From assembly GCA_946544695.1 (NCBI GenBank), contig CAMNMO010000019.1, forward strand, positions 1-15,865: a DNA stretch of 15,865 nucleotides, in the 5' to 3' direction. Below are positions 1 through 5,981 of the stretch, in pieces. The notes beneath the pieces were generated by a model. The model did not search any database and was not told where the DNA came from. It was given only the letters and a program-made list of their open reading frames with translations. The stretch's first letter is position 1, and every line of letters starts with the position of its first letter. Position numbers and translations under genes: made by a program. The DNA is from an uncultured Ruminococcus sp. (lineage in GTDB: Bacteria; Bacillota; Clostridia; Oscillospirales; Ruminococcaceae).

Positions 1-29
1 AGTGAAAATCTATATGTCGTTTACTATAA
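1..29. repeat. Right end of a truncated B-type inverted-repeat element
   Basis: Positions 1-23 read AGTGAAAATCTATATGTCGT followed by TTA. They match 4242-4264, the right arm of the complete inverted-repeat element at 4168-4269, with one change. The rest of this copy would lie off the left edge of the window. It joins the A-type element directly, at about 24-30, exactly where that A copy stops resembling the other A copies. Either B inserted into A, or the two recombined. No open reading frame runs through it. Confidence 0.55.
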
Positions 30-140
30 CAATAGTTGGCGGTTTTCTCTCCCCCCGCCGAAGGCGGGGGGAGAGAAAACAACTCAATAAATTATCCTTG
101 CTATACTTATTTCTTAGTGGTGTTTTAAAGGGATAACCAT
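24..140 (-). mobile_element. A-type MITE-like element, copy 1 (3' end lost)
   Basis: Read on the minus strand, this begins with the terminal repeat ATGGTTATCCCTTTAAAACA (140 downward). It follows copy 2 (3445-3599) through the central hairpin to the shared block CCGCCAACTATTGTTA, then breaks off into B-type sequence. The hairpin at 42-80 has two perfect 18-base arms and a 3-base loop. In element orientation the loop is TTC, whereas copy 2 has GAA. It carries no coding sequence. It ends 44 bases before the rqcH start, so it forms part of the rqcH upstream region. Confidence 0.65.
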
Positions 141-153
141 ATTGTGATATACT
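124..153 (+). promoter_or_regulatory. Possible rqcH promoter, partly supplied by element A
   Basis: A TATACT -10-like hexamer lies at 148-153. A weak TTTAAA -35-like hexamer lies at 124-129, inside the terminal repeat of element A, with an 18-base spacer. Transcription would start near 160, about 25 bases before the rqcH start codon. A second TATACT at 102-107 lies within the element. The -35 match is poor, so this is a tentative call. Confidence 0.3.
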
Positions 154-184
154 TTTCACTGCCAGACTTTTACGAGGTGATAAC

Positions 185-1966
185 ATGGCGCTTGACGGCG
201 TTTTTTTGAATGAGATAAGAAAAGAACTCATGCCCCTTATCGGCGGGCGTGTGGATAAGATACATCAGCCCTCAAAGGGTGAACTGCTTATCGCAGTGCG
301 CACATTTGACGGTCTGAAAAAACTGCTGATAAACACGGTCGCAGGCACTGCAAGGCTGCACCTGACCTCTGCTGAAATAGAAAACCCCAAGCAGCCGCCC
401 ATGTTCTGCATGCTTATGCGCAAGCATCTGTCATCAGCCAAGCTTGTGGATATCAGGCAGCAGGGATATGAACGTGTGATAATGCTGGACTTCGACGCTT
501 CAAACGAACTGGGCGACATAGTCAGGCTGACCATTGCGATAGAACTGATGGGCAGGCGTGTGAACCTGCTGCTTCTTGACGGCAGCAGCAAGATAATCGA
601 CAGCATAAAGCGCATATCTTCCGAAACCTCTGAAAATCCCGTACTTCCGGGGGTCATCTATTCCCCGCCCGAAAGCGATGACAGGCTTTCTCTCACGGAA
701 TGCACCCGTGATGAACTCGAAGCCATGCTGGGTAAATTTGCAAACCTGGAACTTTCAAAGGCTGTCATGAAGTCGGTGAGCGGCATATCCCCCGTGTTTG
801 CAAGGGAATGCGCTTTCTTCGTGTCACACTCGGCTGAGGTCATAACAGGCGAGATGACCGATGACCACAAAGACAGGCTGTGGTTCTACATCAAAAAGAT
901 ACGCACACAGCTTGAAAGCGGCGGCAACAAGTTCACCGTGTTAAAGACCACGGGCGGTGAACTGAAGGATTTCTGCTTCTGCAACATCGACCAGTACGGC
1001 GGGCTGATGGTGACAAAGCAGTTCGATACGCCCTCACAGCTGCTTGACTATTTCTATTCCGAAAGAGACACACTTTCCCGCACAAGGCAGAAGGCGCAGG
1101 ACCTTTTCAGGCTGCTTGCGAACACCATCGACCGCACGGAATCGAGAGTGAAAAACCAGCAGCTTGAACTTAAAGACTGCGCAAGGCGTGAACAACTCAA
1201 ACAGTACGGCGACCTGATCACTGCAAATCTCTATGCCCTTGAAAAAGGCATGACCGAAGCAAGGCTGATAAATTTCTACGATGAAGCCCAGCCCGAAGTC
1301 ACTGTAAAGCTTGACAAGCGCCTGACCCCCGTGCAGAATGCGCAGAAGTATTTCAAGGAATACCGCAAGCTGGATACCGCAGAAAAAGTCCTGAAAGACC
1401 TGATAGCAAAAGGCGAGGAAGAAGCAAAGTACCTCGATACCGTGCTTGATGCCCTGACTCGTGCACGCACCGAAGGCGACATCGCAGCACTCAGGCAGGA
1501 GCTGACCGAACAGGGCTATATCAGCCGCACCAGACAGAAAGGCAAGCCGCCAAAAGCACTGCCCCCTATGAAATTCCGTTCCAGCGAGGGTTACGATATA
1601 CGTGTGGGCAGGAACAATACCCAGAACGACCGCCTGACCTGCAAGGAATCCAGAAAGACCGATGTATGGCTGCACGCAAAGGATATCACGGGCTGCCATG
1701 TCATAATAAGCTGCCCCGACAAGGGCGAAGCTGCAAGATTCACCCCCGATGAACTTCCGCCCGACCGCACCATTGAAGAAGCGGCGATAATTGCGGCTTA
1801 CTATTCCAAAGCCAAGAATTCATCAAGGGCAGATGTGGATTACACTTTTGTTAAATACGTCAAGAAGCCTGCGGGTTCAAAACCCGGCATGGTCATCTTC
1901 ACACACAACTACACCATCACCGTTAAACCCGATGAGGAACTTGTAAAACAGCTTGAACTGAAATAA
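185..1966 (+). CDS. rqcH: RqcH, ribosome quality control NFACT protein (Rqc2/FbpA family)
   Basis: RqcH binds stalled 50S subunits that still carry peptidyl-tRNA and recruits tRNA-Ala to add C-terminal alanine tails that mark the nascent chain for degradation. The 593-residue length fits the family. The N-terminus (MALDGVFLNEI) starts an NFACT-N domain. Glu96-Arg97 in QGYERV sits where the functionally important acidic-Arg pair occurs in homologues (Asp-Arg in B. subtilis). Residues about 285-440 are charged and likely coiled coil. The NFACT-R domain runs from about 464 to the end, with FRSSEGYDIRVGRN and VWLHAKDITGCHVI. The ATG at 185 follows a GAGGTG ribosome site at about 174-179. The gene is monocistronic, followed by a terminator. 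Older annotations call this family fibronectin-binding protein A. The call is firm; the tailing activity is inferred from the family. Confidence 0.95.
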   Translation: MALDGVFLNEIRKELMPLIGGRVDKIHQPSKGELLIAVRTFDGLKKLLINTVAGTARLHLTSAEIENPKQPPMFCMLMRKHLSSAKLVDIRQQGYERVIMLDFDASNELGDIVRLTIAIELMGRRVNLLLLDGSSKIIDSIKRISSETSENPVLPGVIYSPPESDDRLSLTECTRDELEAMLGKFANLELSKAVMKSVSGISPVFARECAFFVSHSAEVITGEMTDDHKDRLWFYIKKIRTQLESGGNKFTVLKTTGGELKDFCFCNIDQYGGLMVTKQFDTPSQLLDYFYSERDTLSRTRQKAQDLFRLLANTIDRTESRVKNQQLELKDCARREQLKQYGDLITANLYALEKGMTEARLINFYDEAQPEVTVKLDKRLTPVQNAQKYFKEYRKLDTAEKVLKDLIAKGEEEAKYLDTVLDALTRARTEGDIAALRQELTEQGYISRTRQKGKPPKALPPMKFRSSEGYDIRVGRNNTQNDRLTCKESRKTDVWLHAKDITGCHVIISCPDKGEAARFTPDELPPDRTIEEAAIIAAYYSKAKNSSRADVDYTFVKYVKKPAGSKPGMVIFTHNYTITVKPDEELVKQLELK

Positions 1967-1994
1967 CAGCCGCAGGTGTTCAGTAAGATATGAC

Positions 1995-2036
1995 AGCGGG
2001 CAGTACACATCTGAAGGTGCACTGCCCGCTTTGTTT
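1995..2036 (+). terminator. Intrinsic terminator of rqcH
   Basis: AGCGGGCAGT (1995-2004) pairs perfectly with ACTGCCCGCT (2021-2030), and further pairing is possible inside. The stem is followed by TTGTTT. It begins 29 bases after the rqcH stop codon. Confidence 0.85.
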
Positions 2037-2123
2037 GCCCCAATAATTGTAAAAAAAATATGAACTTTTCGGAAGTATACGTTTTCATTCAAGGTTAATC
2101 GTTTTCTTGGAGAGGTGGGGGAC

Positions 2124-2152
2124 TTGAAAAATCCGCAGCAATTGTGTATAAT
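2124..2152 (+). promoter_or_regulatory. Strong sigma-A promoter of the GH130 gene
   Basis: TTGAAA (2124-2129) and a perfect TATAAT (2147-2152) are separated by 17 bases. The predicted start near 2159 gives a leader of about 64 bases. This rules out the longer reading frame that opens with GTG at 2115, because that codon would lie upstream of the transcript start. Confidence 0.8.
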
Positions 2153-2165
2153 GTTAAGCAAGATG

Positions 2166-2185
2166 ACCGCAGAGGTGCCTGCGGT
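2166..2185 (+). promoter_or_regulatory. 5' leader hairpin of the GH130 mRNA
   Basis: ACCGCAG (2166-2172) pairs perfectly with CTGCGGT (2179-2185) around a six-base loop. It lies only a few bases after the predicted transcript start and about 20 bases before the ribosome site AAAGGTGG (2206-2213). Its position fits a 5' stabilising stem, though regulation is also possible. No U-tract follows, so it is not a terminator. Confidence 0.5.
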
Positions 2186-2222
2186 AACTCTAATCGAATT
2201 ATACGAAAGGTGGATCATAATT

Positions 2223-3230
2223 ATGAAAACACAGATCATCAATGGCGTTTCACTGCCCAACATTCCCTGGCAGGATAAGCCCGCAGACTGCAAGGACGTT
2301 ATCTGGAGATACGATGCCAACCCCATCATTCCCAGAGACCTGCTGCCTACTTCAAACTCTATATTCAACAGCGCCGTAGTTCCCTTTGAGAGCGACAAGG
2401 GCAAGTTCGCAGGCGTTTTCCGTGTTGACGATAAGGTTAGGAACATGGAACTGCATGCAGGCTTCTCCGAGGACGGTATCCACTGGAACATCGAGCCTGA
2501 CAGGATCGTTTTCGAGCAGGCTGAAAAGTCTACCGAAGAAGTAAATCAGTGGGGCTACGGTTATGACCCCAGAGTATGCTTCATCGAGGACAGGTTCTGG
2601 GTGACCTGGTGCAACGCTTACGGCTGGAAGCCCACCATCGGCGTTGGCTATACTTTTGATTTCAAGACCTTCTATCAGTGCGAGAACGCATTCCTGCCTT
2701 TCAACAGAAACGGCGTTCTGTTCCCCAGAAAGATCAACGACAAGTTCGTAATGTTCTCAAGACCTTCCGACAGCGGTCACACACCCTTCGGTGATATGTA
2801 CATCTCACAGTCTCCCGATATGAAGTACTGGGGTGAACACAGACACGTTATGGGGCCCCTGAAGGCTTGGGAGTCCAAGAAGATCGGCGCAGGTCCTATC
2901 CCGATAGAGACCAGCGAGGGCTGGCTGTGCTTCTACCACGGCGTTCTGGAGAGCTGCAACGGCTTCGTTTACAGCTTCTCTGCATGCATACTGGACAAGG
3001 ACGAGCCCTGGAAGGTAAAGTACAGATGTGCTGAGTACCTGCTGAGCCCCCAGAAGATCTATGAGTGCGTAGGCGACGTTCAGAACGTTACATTCCCCTG
3101 CGCTACACTGGTAGACGCTGACACAGGCAGGATCGCTATCTACTACGGCTGCGCTGATACCTGCGTAAGCATGGCATTCACCACCGTTGATGACGTGGTA
3201 GATTATGTTAAGAACCACTCTTCCGTTTGA
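2223..3230 (+). CDS. GH130 beta-1,4-mannooligosaccharide phosphorylase (RaMP2-like)
   Basis: GH130 enzymes phosphorolyse beta-mannosides, releasing alpha-mannose 1-phosphate from the non-reducing end. The 335-residue protein has no signal peptide and should be cytoplasmic, acting on imported mannan fragments. The start MKTQIINGVSLPNIPWQDKP and overall sequence agree with my memory of Ruminococcus albus RaMP2 (subfamily GH130_2). Asp115 in GYGYDPRV is the likely general acid. IGAGPIPIETSEGWLCFYHG is a family block in the second half. The start at 2223 is supported by AAAGGTGG about 9 bases upstream and by the promoter at 2124-2152. The gene stands alone, with no epimerase, transporter or mannanase beside it. 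Codon choice looks strongly biased towards a small preferred set (CTG, GTT, AAC, GAC), as in highly expressed genes. The family call is firm; the exact substrate (mannooligosaccharide or mannosylglucose) rests on remembered similarity. Confidence 0.93.
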   Translation: MKTQIINGVSLPNIPWQDKPADCKDVIWRYDANPIIPRDLLPTSNSIFNSAVVPFESDKGKFAGVFRVDDKVRNMELHAGFSEDGIHWNIEPDRIVFEQAEKSTEEVNQWGYGYDPRVCFIEDRFWVTWCNAYGWKPTIGVGYTFDFKTFYQCENAFLPFNRNGVLFPRKINDKFVMFSRPSDSGHTPFGDMYISQSPDMKYWGEHRHVMGPLKAWESKKIGAGPIPIETSEGWLCFYHGVLESCNGFVYSFSACILDKDEPWKVKYRCAEYLLSPQKIYECVGDVQNVTFPCATLVDADTGRIAIYYGCADTCVSMAFTTVDDVVDYVKNHSSV

Positions 3231-3240
3231 TAAAAAATAA

Positions 3241-3341
3241 TTCCCAATTTTGAAGTGTATTGCTAATGATACAGAAATTGCTTTTTTCGTATTGTTTCCC
3301 CCGCCTTCGGCGGGGGAAACAATACACAACCAAATTGGGAT
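3241..3341. mobile_element. C-type palindromic MITE-like element
   Basis: The outer arms CCCAATTTTGAAGTGTATTG (3243-3262) and CAATACACAACCAAATTGGG (3320-3339) are inverted copies matching at 16 or 17 of 20 positions. Inside lies a perfect 17-bp stem with a TTC loop (3289-3325), which shares its CCCCCGCC/GGCGGGGG core with element A. AAAAATAA occurs directly on both sides (3233-3240 and 3342-3349), which looks like an 8-bp target duplication, although it is A/T-rich. The element lies between the GH130 stop codon and its terminator, lengthening the 3' UTR by about 100 bases. No coding capacity. Confidence 0.55.
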
Positions 3342-3369
3342 AAAAATAATTGATCTTATAGAATGATGA

Positions 3370-3404
3370 CCGCCGCAGTACCGTTGGGTGCTGCGGCGGG
3401 TTTT
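3370..3404 (+). terminator. Intrinsic terminator of the GH130 gene
   Basis: CCGCCGCAGTACC (3370-3382) pairs with GGTGCTGCGGCGG (3387-3399) over 13 bp with one G-U pair and a four-base loop, followed by GTTTT. It lies about 140 bases after the stop codon because element C intervenes. Bases 3405-3434 hold nothing recognisable. Confidence 0.85.
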
Positions 3405-3444
3405 ATATGCTCATTTATTTTGGTGCTGTGTGACATTACTTTTT

Positions 3445-3599
3445 ATAGTTATCCCTTTAAAACACCACTAAGAATATAACAAGTAGAATTTATTGAGATG
3501 TTTTCTCTCCCCCGCCGAAGGCGGGGGAGAGAAAACCGCCAACTATTGTTAATGCCAGCTGATAGGCTGTTTAATTTGGTGTGTCAGCGGTATAACCAT
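3445..3599 (+). mobile_element. A-type MITE-like element, copy 2 (complete, with target duplication)
   Basis: This 155-bp element has imperfect terminal inverted repeats. The left end starts ATAGTTATCCCTTTAAAACA; the right end, read on the other strand, starts ATGGTTATACCGCTGACACA. ATTACTTTTT occurs directly outside both ends (3435-3444 and 3600-3609), as expected of a 10-bp target duplication. The right copy contains the stop codon of the NUDIX gene, so insertion apparently occurred at that stop without destroying it. The centre is a perfect 17-bp stem (3500-3516 with 3520-3536) and a GAA loop. No open reading frame or transposase lies inside, so movement would need a transposase supplied elsewhere. 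Confidence 0.75.
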
Positions 3600-3600
3600 A

Positions 3601-4113
3601 TTACTTTTTGCCGTAATACTCAGCCATGAATTTCTGATACACAGCATAAGCCGCATTACCAGGAGAATCGGGGAATATGGTCTCTATGACCTTTTCGGCG
3701 GGCGTCCACTCGGCACGGTCCACCTCGTCCGAAAGCACCAGCGGCTGTTTTTTGGCCCTTGCTATGAACCCGTGCATCAGCAGCCCCTGCTTCTCGAACC
3801 AGTAGGTGCCTGCATAATCCACACCGTCAAGCTCTATGCCTATCTCCTCTTTCACTTCCCGCAAAGCTGTCTGCTCAGCGTTCTCACCCGGAGTGATGTA
3901 CCCCGATACAAATGTGGTGTGCTTGTCTGACATATAGTACTGCCAAAGCAGCGCTATCTCGTCATATTCGTTCGCCACCAGCACTATCGAACAGCTTGGG
4001 AATGTATCGAACCAAAGCTTGCCGCATTTCCCGCAGTAAGGCACGTTGCCTTCGTCGCCCGCAGGTCTTTCTGTCAGCTTGCTTCCGCACTGCGGACAAT
4101 ATATGTATCTCAT
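3601..4113 (-). CDS. NUDIX hydrolase with N-terminal zinc ribbon
   Basis: This 170-residue protein begins with a rubredoxin-like zinc ribbon: Cys6 and Cys9 (CPQCG) plus Cys27 and Cys30 (CGKCG). A NUDIX box follows, Gly70 to Ile92 (GYITPGE, seven residues, REVKEEIGI), complete with all catalytic glutamates. NUDIX enzymes cleave nucleoside diphosphates linked to another moiety. The ribbon-plus-NUDIX layout recalls NADH pyrophosphatase, but I see no SQPWPFP-type NAD motif, so the substrate is open. The ATG at 4113 follows GAGGTGAG. A terminator-like hairpin (4133-4160) ends about 20 bases upstream, leaving little room for a private promoter, so expression probably depends on readthrough or attenuation. 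The stop codon overlaps the target duplication of element A copy 2. Confidence 0.88.
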   Translation of the reverse strand: MRYIYCPQCGSKLTERPAGDEGNVPYCGKCGKLWFDTFPSCSIVLVANEYDEIALLWQYYMSDKHTTFVSGYITPGENAEQTALREVKEEIGIELDGVDYAGTYWFEKQGLLMHGFIARAKKQPLVLSDEVDRAEWTPAEKVIETIFPDSPGNAAYAVYQKFMAEYYGKK

Positions 4114-4132
4114 AGGCTCACCTCACAAAAAG

Positions 4133-4160
4133 GGTCGGAACAGTGCCGCTGTCCCGACCT
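4133..4160 (-). terminator. Terminator-like hairpin just upstream of the NUDIX gene
   Basis: On the minus strand GGTCGGGACAG pairs with CTGTTCCGACC (11 bp, one G-U pair), followed by CTTTTTG. The pairing is better on the minus strand than on the plus strand, fitting transcription from sseB towards the NUDIX gene. It ends about 20 bases before the NUDIX ATG. It could terminate the tatD-glycosyltransferase-sseB transcript or attenuate NUDIX expression. Confidence 0.7.
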
Positions 4161-4167
4161 TAGCATT

Positions 4168-4269
4168 TATATTAAACGTCATAAATTTTCTGACTTATCC
4201 CGACCACACAGCCAAATATCGCAGGCAGTGCAGTCGGTCTAAGTGAAAATTTATATGTCGTTTAATATA
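4168..4269. repeat. B-type inverted-repeat element
   Basis: This is a 102-bp imperfect inverted repeat. The left arm begins TATATTAAACGTCATAAATT and the right arm, read on the other strand, begins TATATTAAACGACATATAAA. The similarity continues through AAATTTTC, a CCGAC block and an ACA-GCC block to about 47 bases per arm, around a roughly 10-base centre at AAATATCGCA. Its end recurs at 1-29. It starts six bases past the SseB stop codon (4275) and precedes the hairpin at 4133-4160, so it lies in the transcript between the two genes and could fold into one long stem. No coding sequence; no clear target duplication seen. Confidence 0.6.
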
Positions 4270-4274
4270 ATATA

Positions 4275-4871
4275 TTACTTCTCGTCAGAAGAAGATACGG
4301 TGATGTCGGGTGCGCTGCCTTCAGCTGCTGCCTTTGCTGCTGCTTCCTTCTCCTGTCTGAACTTTATCAGTGTCTGCTTGATGGATTCCAGCATGGGCTT
4401 GGTGAAAGGCAGGTTGTGCTCCTTAGTGAAAGGATCAAGCACAAAGCCCTCAACATTGGGTGTGTTCTCTGTCAGGTTAGCGATATCGCTGAACTTCATT
4501 GCAAAAGGCACGAACTTCTGCTCAGTGGTCTTAGCCATAGCGTCCATTGCGTCCTTGCTTGTGAATACGGGGAAGAATGAAATGGTCTTCTGGTTGCCTT
4601 CCTTGTCCTTTACATTCTTGTTCACCAGCAGAAACTTTGCAGTCTGCTTGTCCTGGAACTGAACGTGGTTGTTCTCATCAGCCACCAGTTCCTGGTTCTT
4701 CTCCAGAACAGCGGGTACCAGGAAAGTCGATCTCAGCGCCTGGTTGATCACCTTGTTCTGTGTATCGGGGTTGAATTCCTTTCTCATATCAGCGATCGCA
4801 TTTATCAGCGCACCGTTGTCGATCTTCTCGTTGGATACCTTGCCCGATATCTGTAAATTCTGATTTGCCAT
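4275..4871 (-). CDS. SseB-domain protein
   Basis: This is a 198-residue soluble protein with no signal peptide or membrane span. Residues about 20-160 match the SseB N-terminal domain pattern: ALRSTFLVPAVL, ISFFPVFTSKDAMDAM, VPFAMKFSDIANL and EGFVLDPFTKEHNLPF. The family takes its name from SseB, an enhancer of serine sensitivity; its biochemical role is largely unknown in Firmicutes. The C-terminal 30 residues are Lys/Glu/Ala- and Ser-rich and probably disordered. The ATG at 4871 has AAGGAG about 8 bases upstream. It lies 42 bases after the glycosyltransferase gene on the same strand, so co-transcription with tatD and the glycosyltransferase is likely. Family call good, function unknown. Confidence 0.82.
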   Translation of the reverse strand: MANQNLQISGKVSNEKIDNGALINAIADMRKEFNPDTQNKVINQALRSTFLVPAVLEKNQELVADENNHVQFQDKQTAKFLLVNKNVKDKEGNQKTISFFPVFTSKDAMDAMAKTTEQKFVPFAMKFSDIANLTENTPNVEGFVLDPFTKEHNLPFTKPMLESIKQTLIKFRQEKEAAAKAAAEGSAPDITVSSSDEK

Positions 4872-4913
4872 ATTTTTCTACTCCTTTTTAGTCACTTTGT
4901 TTTTTGGAGAGTA

Positions 4914-5870
4914 TTATCTCTCCTCCAGATTTATATCTACGATAAACTTAGGTCTCGCCTTAGTTTCCAGATAGATCTTGCCTATATATTCACCGATAAC
5001 ACCGATAGCCAGCATCTGAAGTCCGCCTATCGCCCATACCGATACCACTGTTGAAGCCCAGCCCCTTACAGTGTCACCCACAGCCTTAGCTATCAGGAAG
5101 TATATCAGCATCACGATGGATATAAGGAATATGAACACGCCCAGCGCAGTGATGAATCTTATGGGCTTTACCGACAGCGAGGTTATTCCCTCCACCGCAA
5201 AAGCCAGCATCTTCTTCAGCGGATACTTTGATTCGCCTGCAACACGCTCGTTGCGCTCGTAGGTCACGATGTCGCTCTTATAGCCCACCATAGGCACCAT
5301 TCCTCTCAGGAACAGGTTGACCTCCTTGAACTCTGCCAGCGCATCGACAGCACGCTTGCTCATAAGTCTGTAATCTGCATGGTCATAGGTTATCTCAACA
5401 CCCATGAATTCCAGCATCTTGTAATAGCCTCTTGCCGTGCTGCGCTTGAACGCCGTATCGGTATCTCTCGATGACCTTACGCCGTAAACTATCTCACAGC
5501 CCTCAGCACGCTTTTCCAGCATGCCGTCAATGGCGTTTATATCGTCCTGAAGATCTGCGTCCATCGAAATGATTATGTCCGCATAATTTCTCGCAGTCAT
5601 CAGTCCTGCAAGCAGTGCATTCTGGTGGCCCTTGTTTCTCGAAAGCTTGATGCCCGTGAAGATATCGCTCTGCTGCAAACCGTGCAGCTTCTCGATGATC
5701 TCCCATGTTTTGTCCTTTGAACCGTCGTCCACAAACATGACCTTGCTTCTGTGGCTTATCTTGCCTGCGTCCATCAGCTCGTCCATTTTCTTCATCAGTG
5801 CCTTCGCTGTAATGGGAAGCATCTCCTCCTCATTATAACATGGTATCACCAAATACAGTGTTTCTGCCAA
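4914..5870 (-). CDS. GtrB/DPM-like family 2 glycosyltransferase, polyprenyl-phosphate type
   Basis: The 318-residue protein has a cytosolic GT-A domain (about 1-230) followed by two membrane helices (about 238-262 and 272-296). LVIPCYNEE opens the fold, FVDDGSKDKT is the nucleotide-binding block, and MDADLQDD (Asp104, Asp106) is the metal-binding DXD. GESKYPLKKM before the first helix is typical of the GtrB/YkcC group. These enzymes move a sugar from a UDP- or GDP-sugar to undecaprenyl phosphate for use outside the membrane. The start is TTG at 5870, with GGAG 10 bases upstream. The nearer ATG at 5880 is out of frame and touches the ribosome site. No GtrA flippase or polymer transferase is adjacent, so the acceptor pathway is not visible. 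The 111-base gap to tatD holds no convincing promoter or terminator. Confidence 0.9.
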   Translation of the reverse strand: MAETLYLVIPCYNEEEMLPITAKALMKKMDELMDAGKISHRSKVMFVDDGSKDKTWEIIEKLHGLQQSDIFTGIKLSRNKGHQNALLAGLMTARNYADIIISMDADLQDDINAIDGMLEKRAEGCEIVYGVRSSRDTDTAFKRSTARGYYKMLEFMGVEITYDHADYRLMSKRAVDALAEFKEVNLFLRGMVPMVGYKSDIVTYERNERVAGESKYPLKKMLAFAVEGITSLSVKPIRFITALGVFIFLISIVMLIYFLIAKAVGDTVRGWASTVVSVWAIGGLQMLAIGVIGEYIGKIYLETKARPKFIVDINLEER

Positions 5871-5981
5871 TTTTATTCATCTCCAAAGTTATTTTTTATC
5901 TTTATACCGACCAAGCCGACATACCGCACGGATCTCGGGCGGTCTTTTCTCTCTCTGCTGTCAGGTACAGCCTTCGTGATA

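Noticed and set aside
1..160. Pairing of AGTGAAAA at the left edge with TTTTCACT at 153-160 as the ends of one larger element
   Set aside because: The match is short and needs a gap. The left sequence is better explained by the B element end at 4242-4264.
2073..2087. CcpA cre-like site upstream of the GH130 promoter
   Set aside because: AAGTATACGTTTTCA misses the cre consensus at two key positions and lies far upstream of the -35, so it is too weak to annotate.
2115..2222. Longer GH130 reading frame starting with GTG at 2115
   Set aside because: It would start upstream of the -35/-10 promoter at 2124-2152. The ATG at 2223 has a proper ribosome site and matches the family N-terminus.
3289..3536. 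Repeated GC hairpins as a CRISPR array
   Set aside because: The repeats are palindromic, in both orientations, hundreds to thousands of bases apart and without regular spacers or cas genes.
3601..4113. NADH pyrophosphatase (NudC) assignment for the zinc-ribbon NUDIX protein
   Set aside because: The SQPWPFP-type motif after the NUDIX box is absent and the protein is shorter than NudC, so the substrate is left open.
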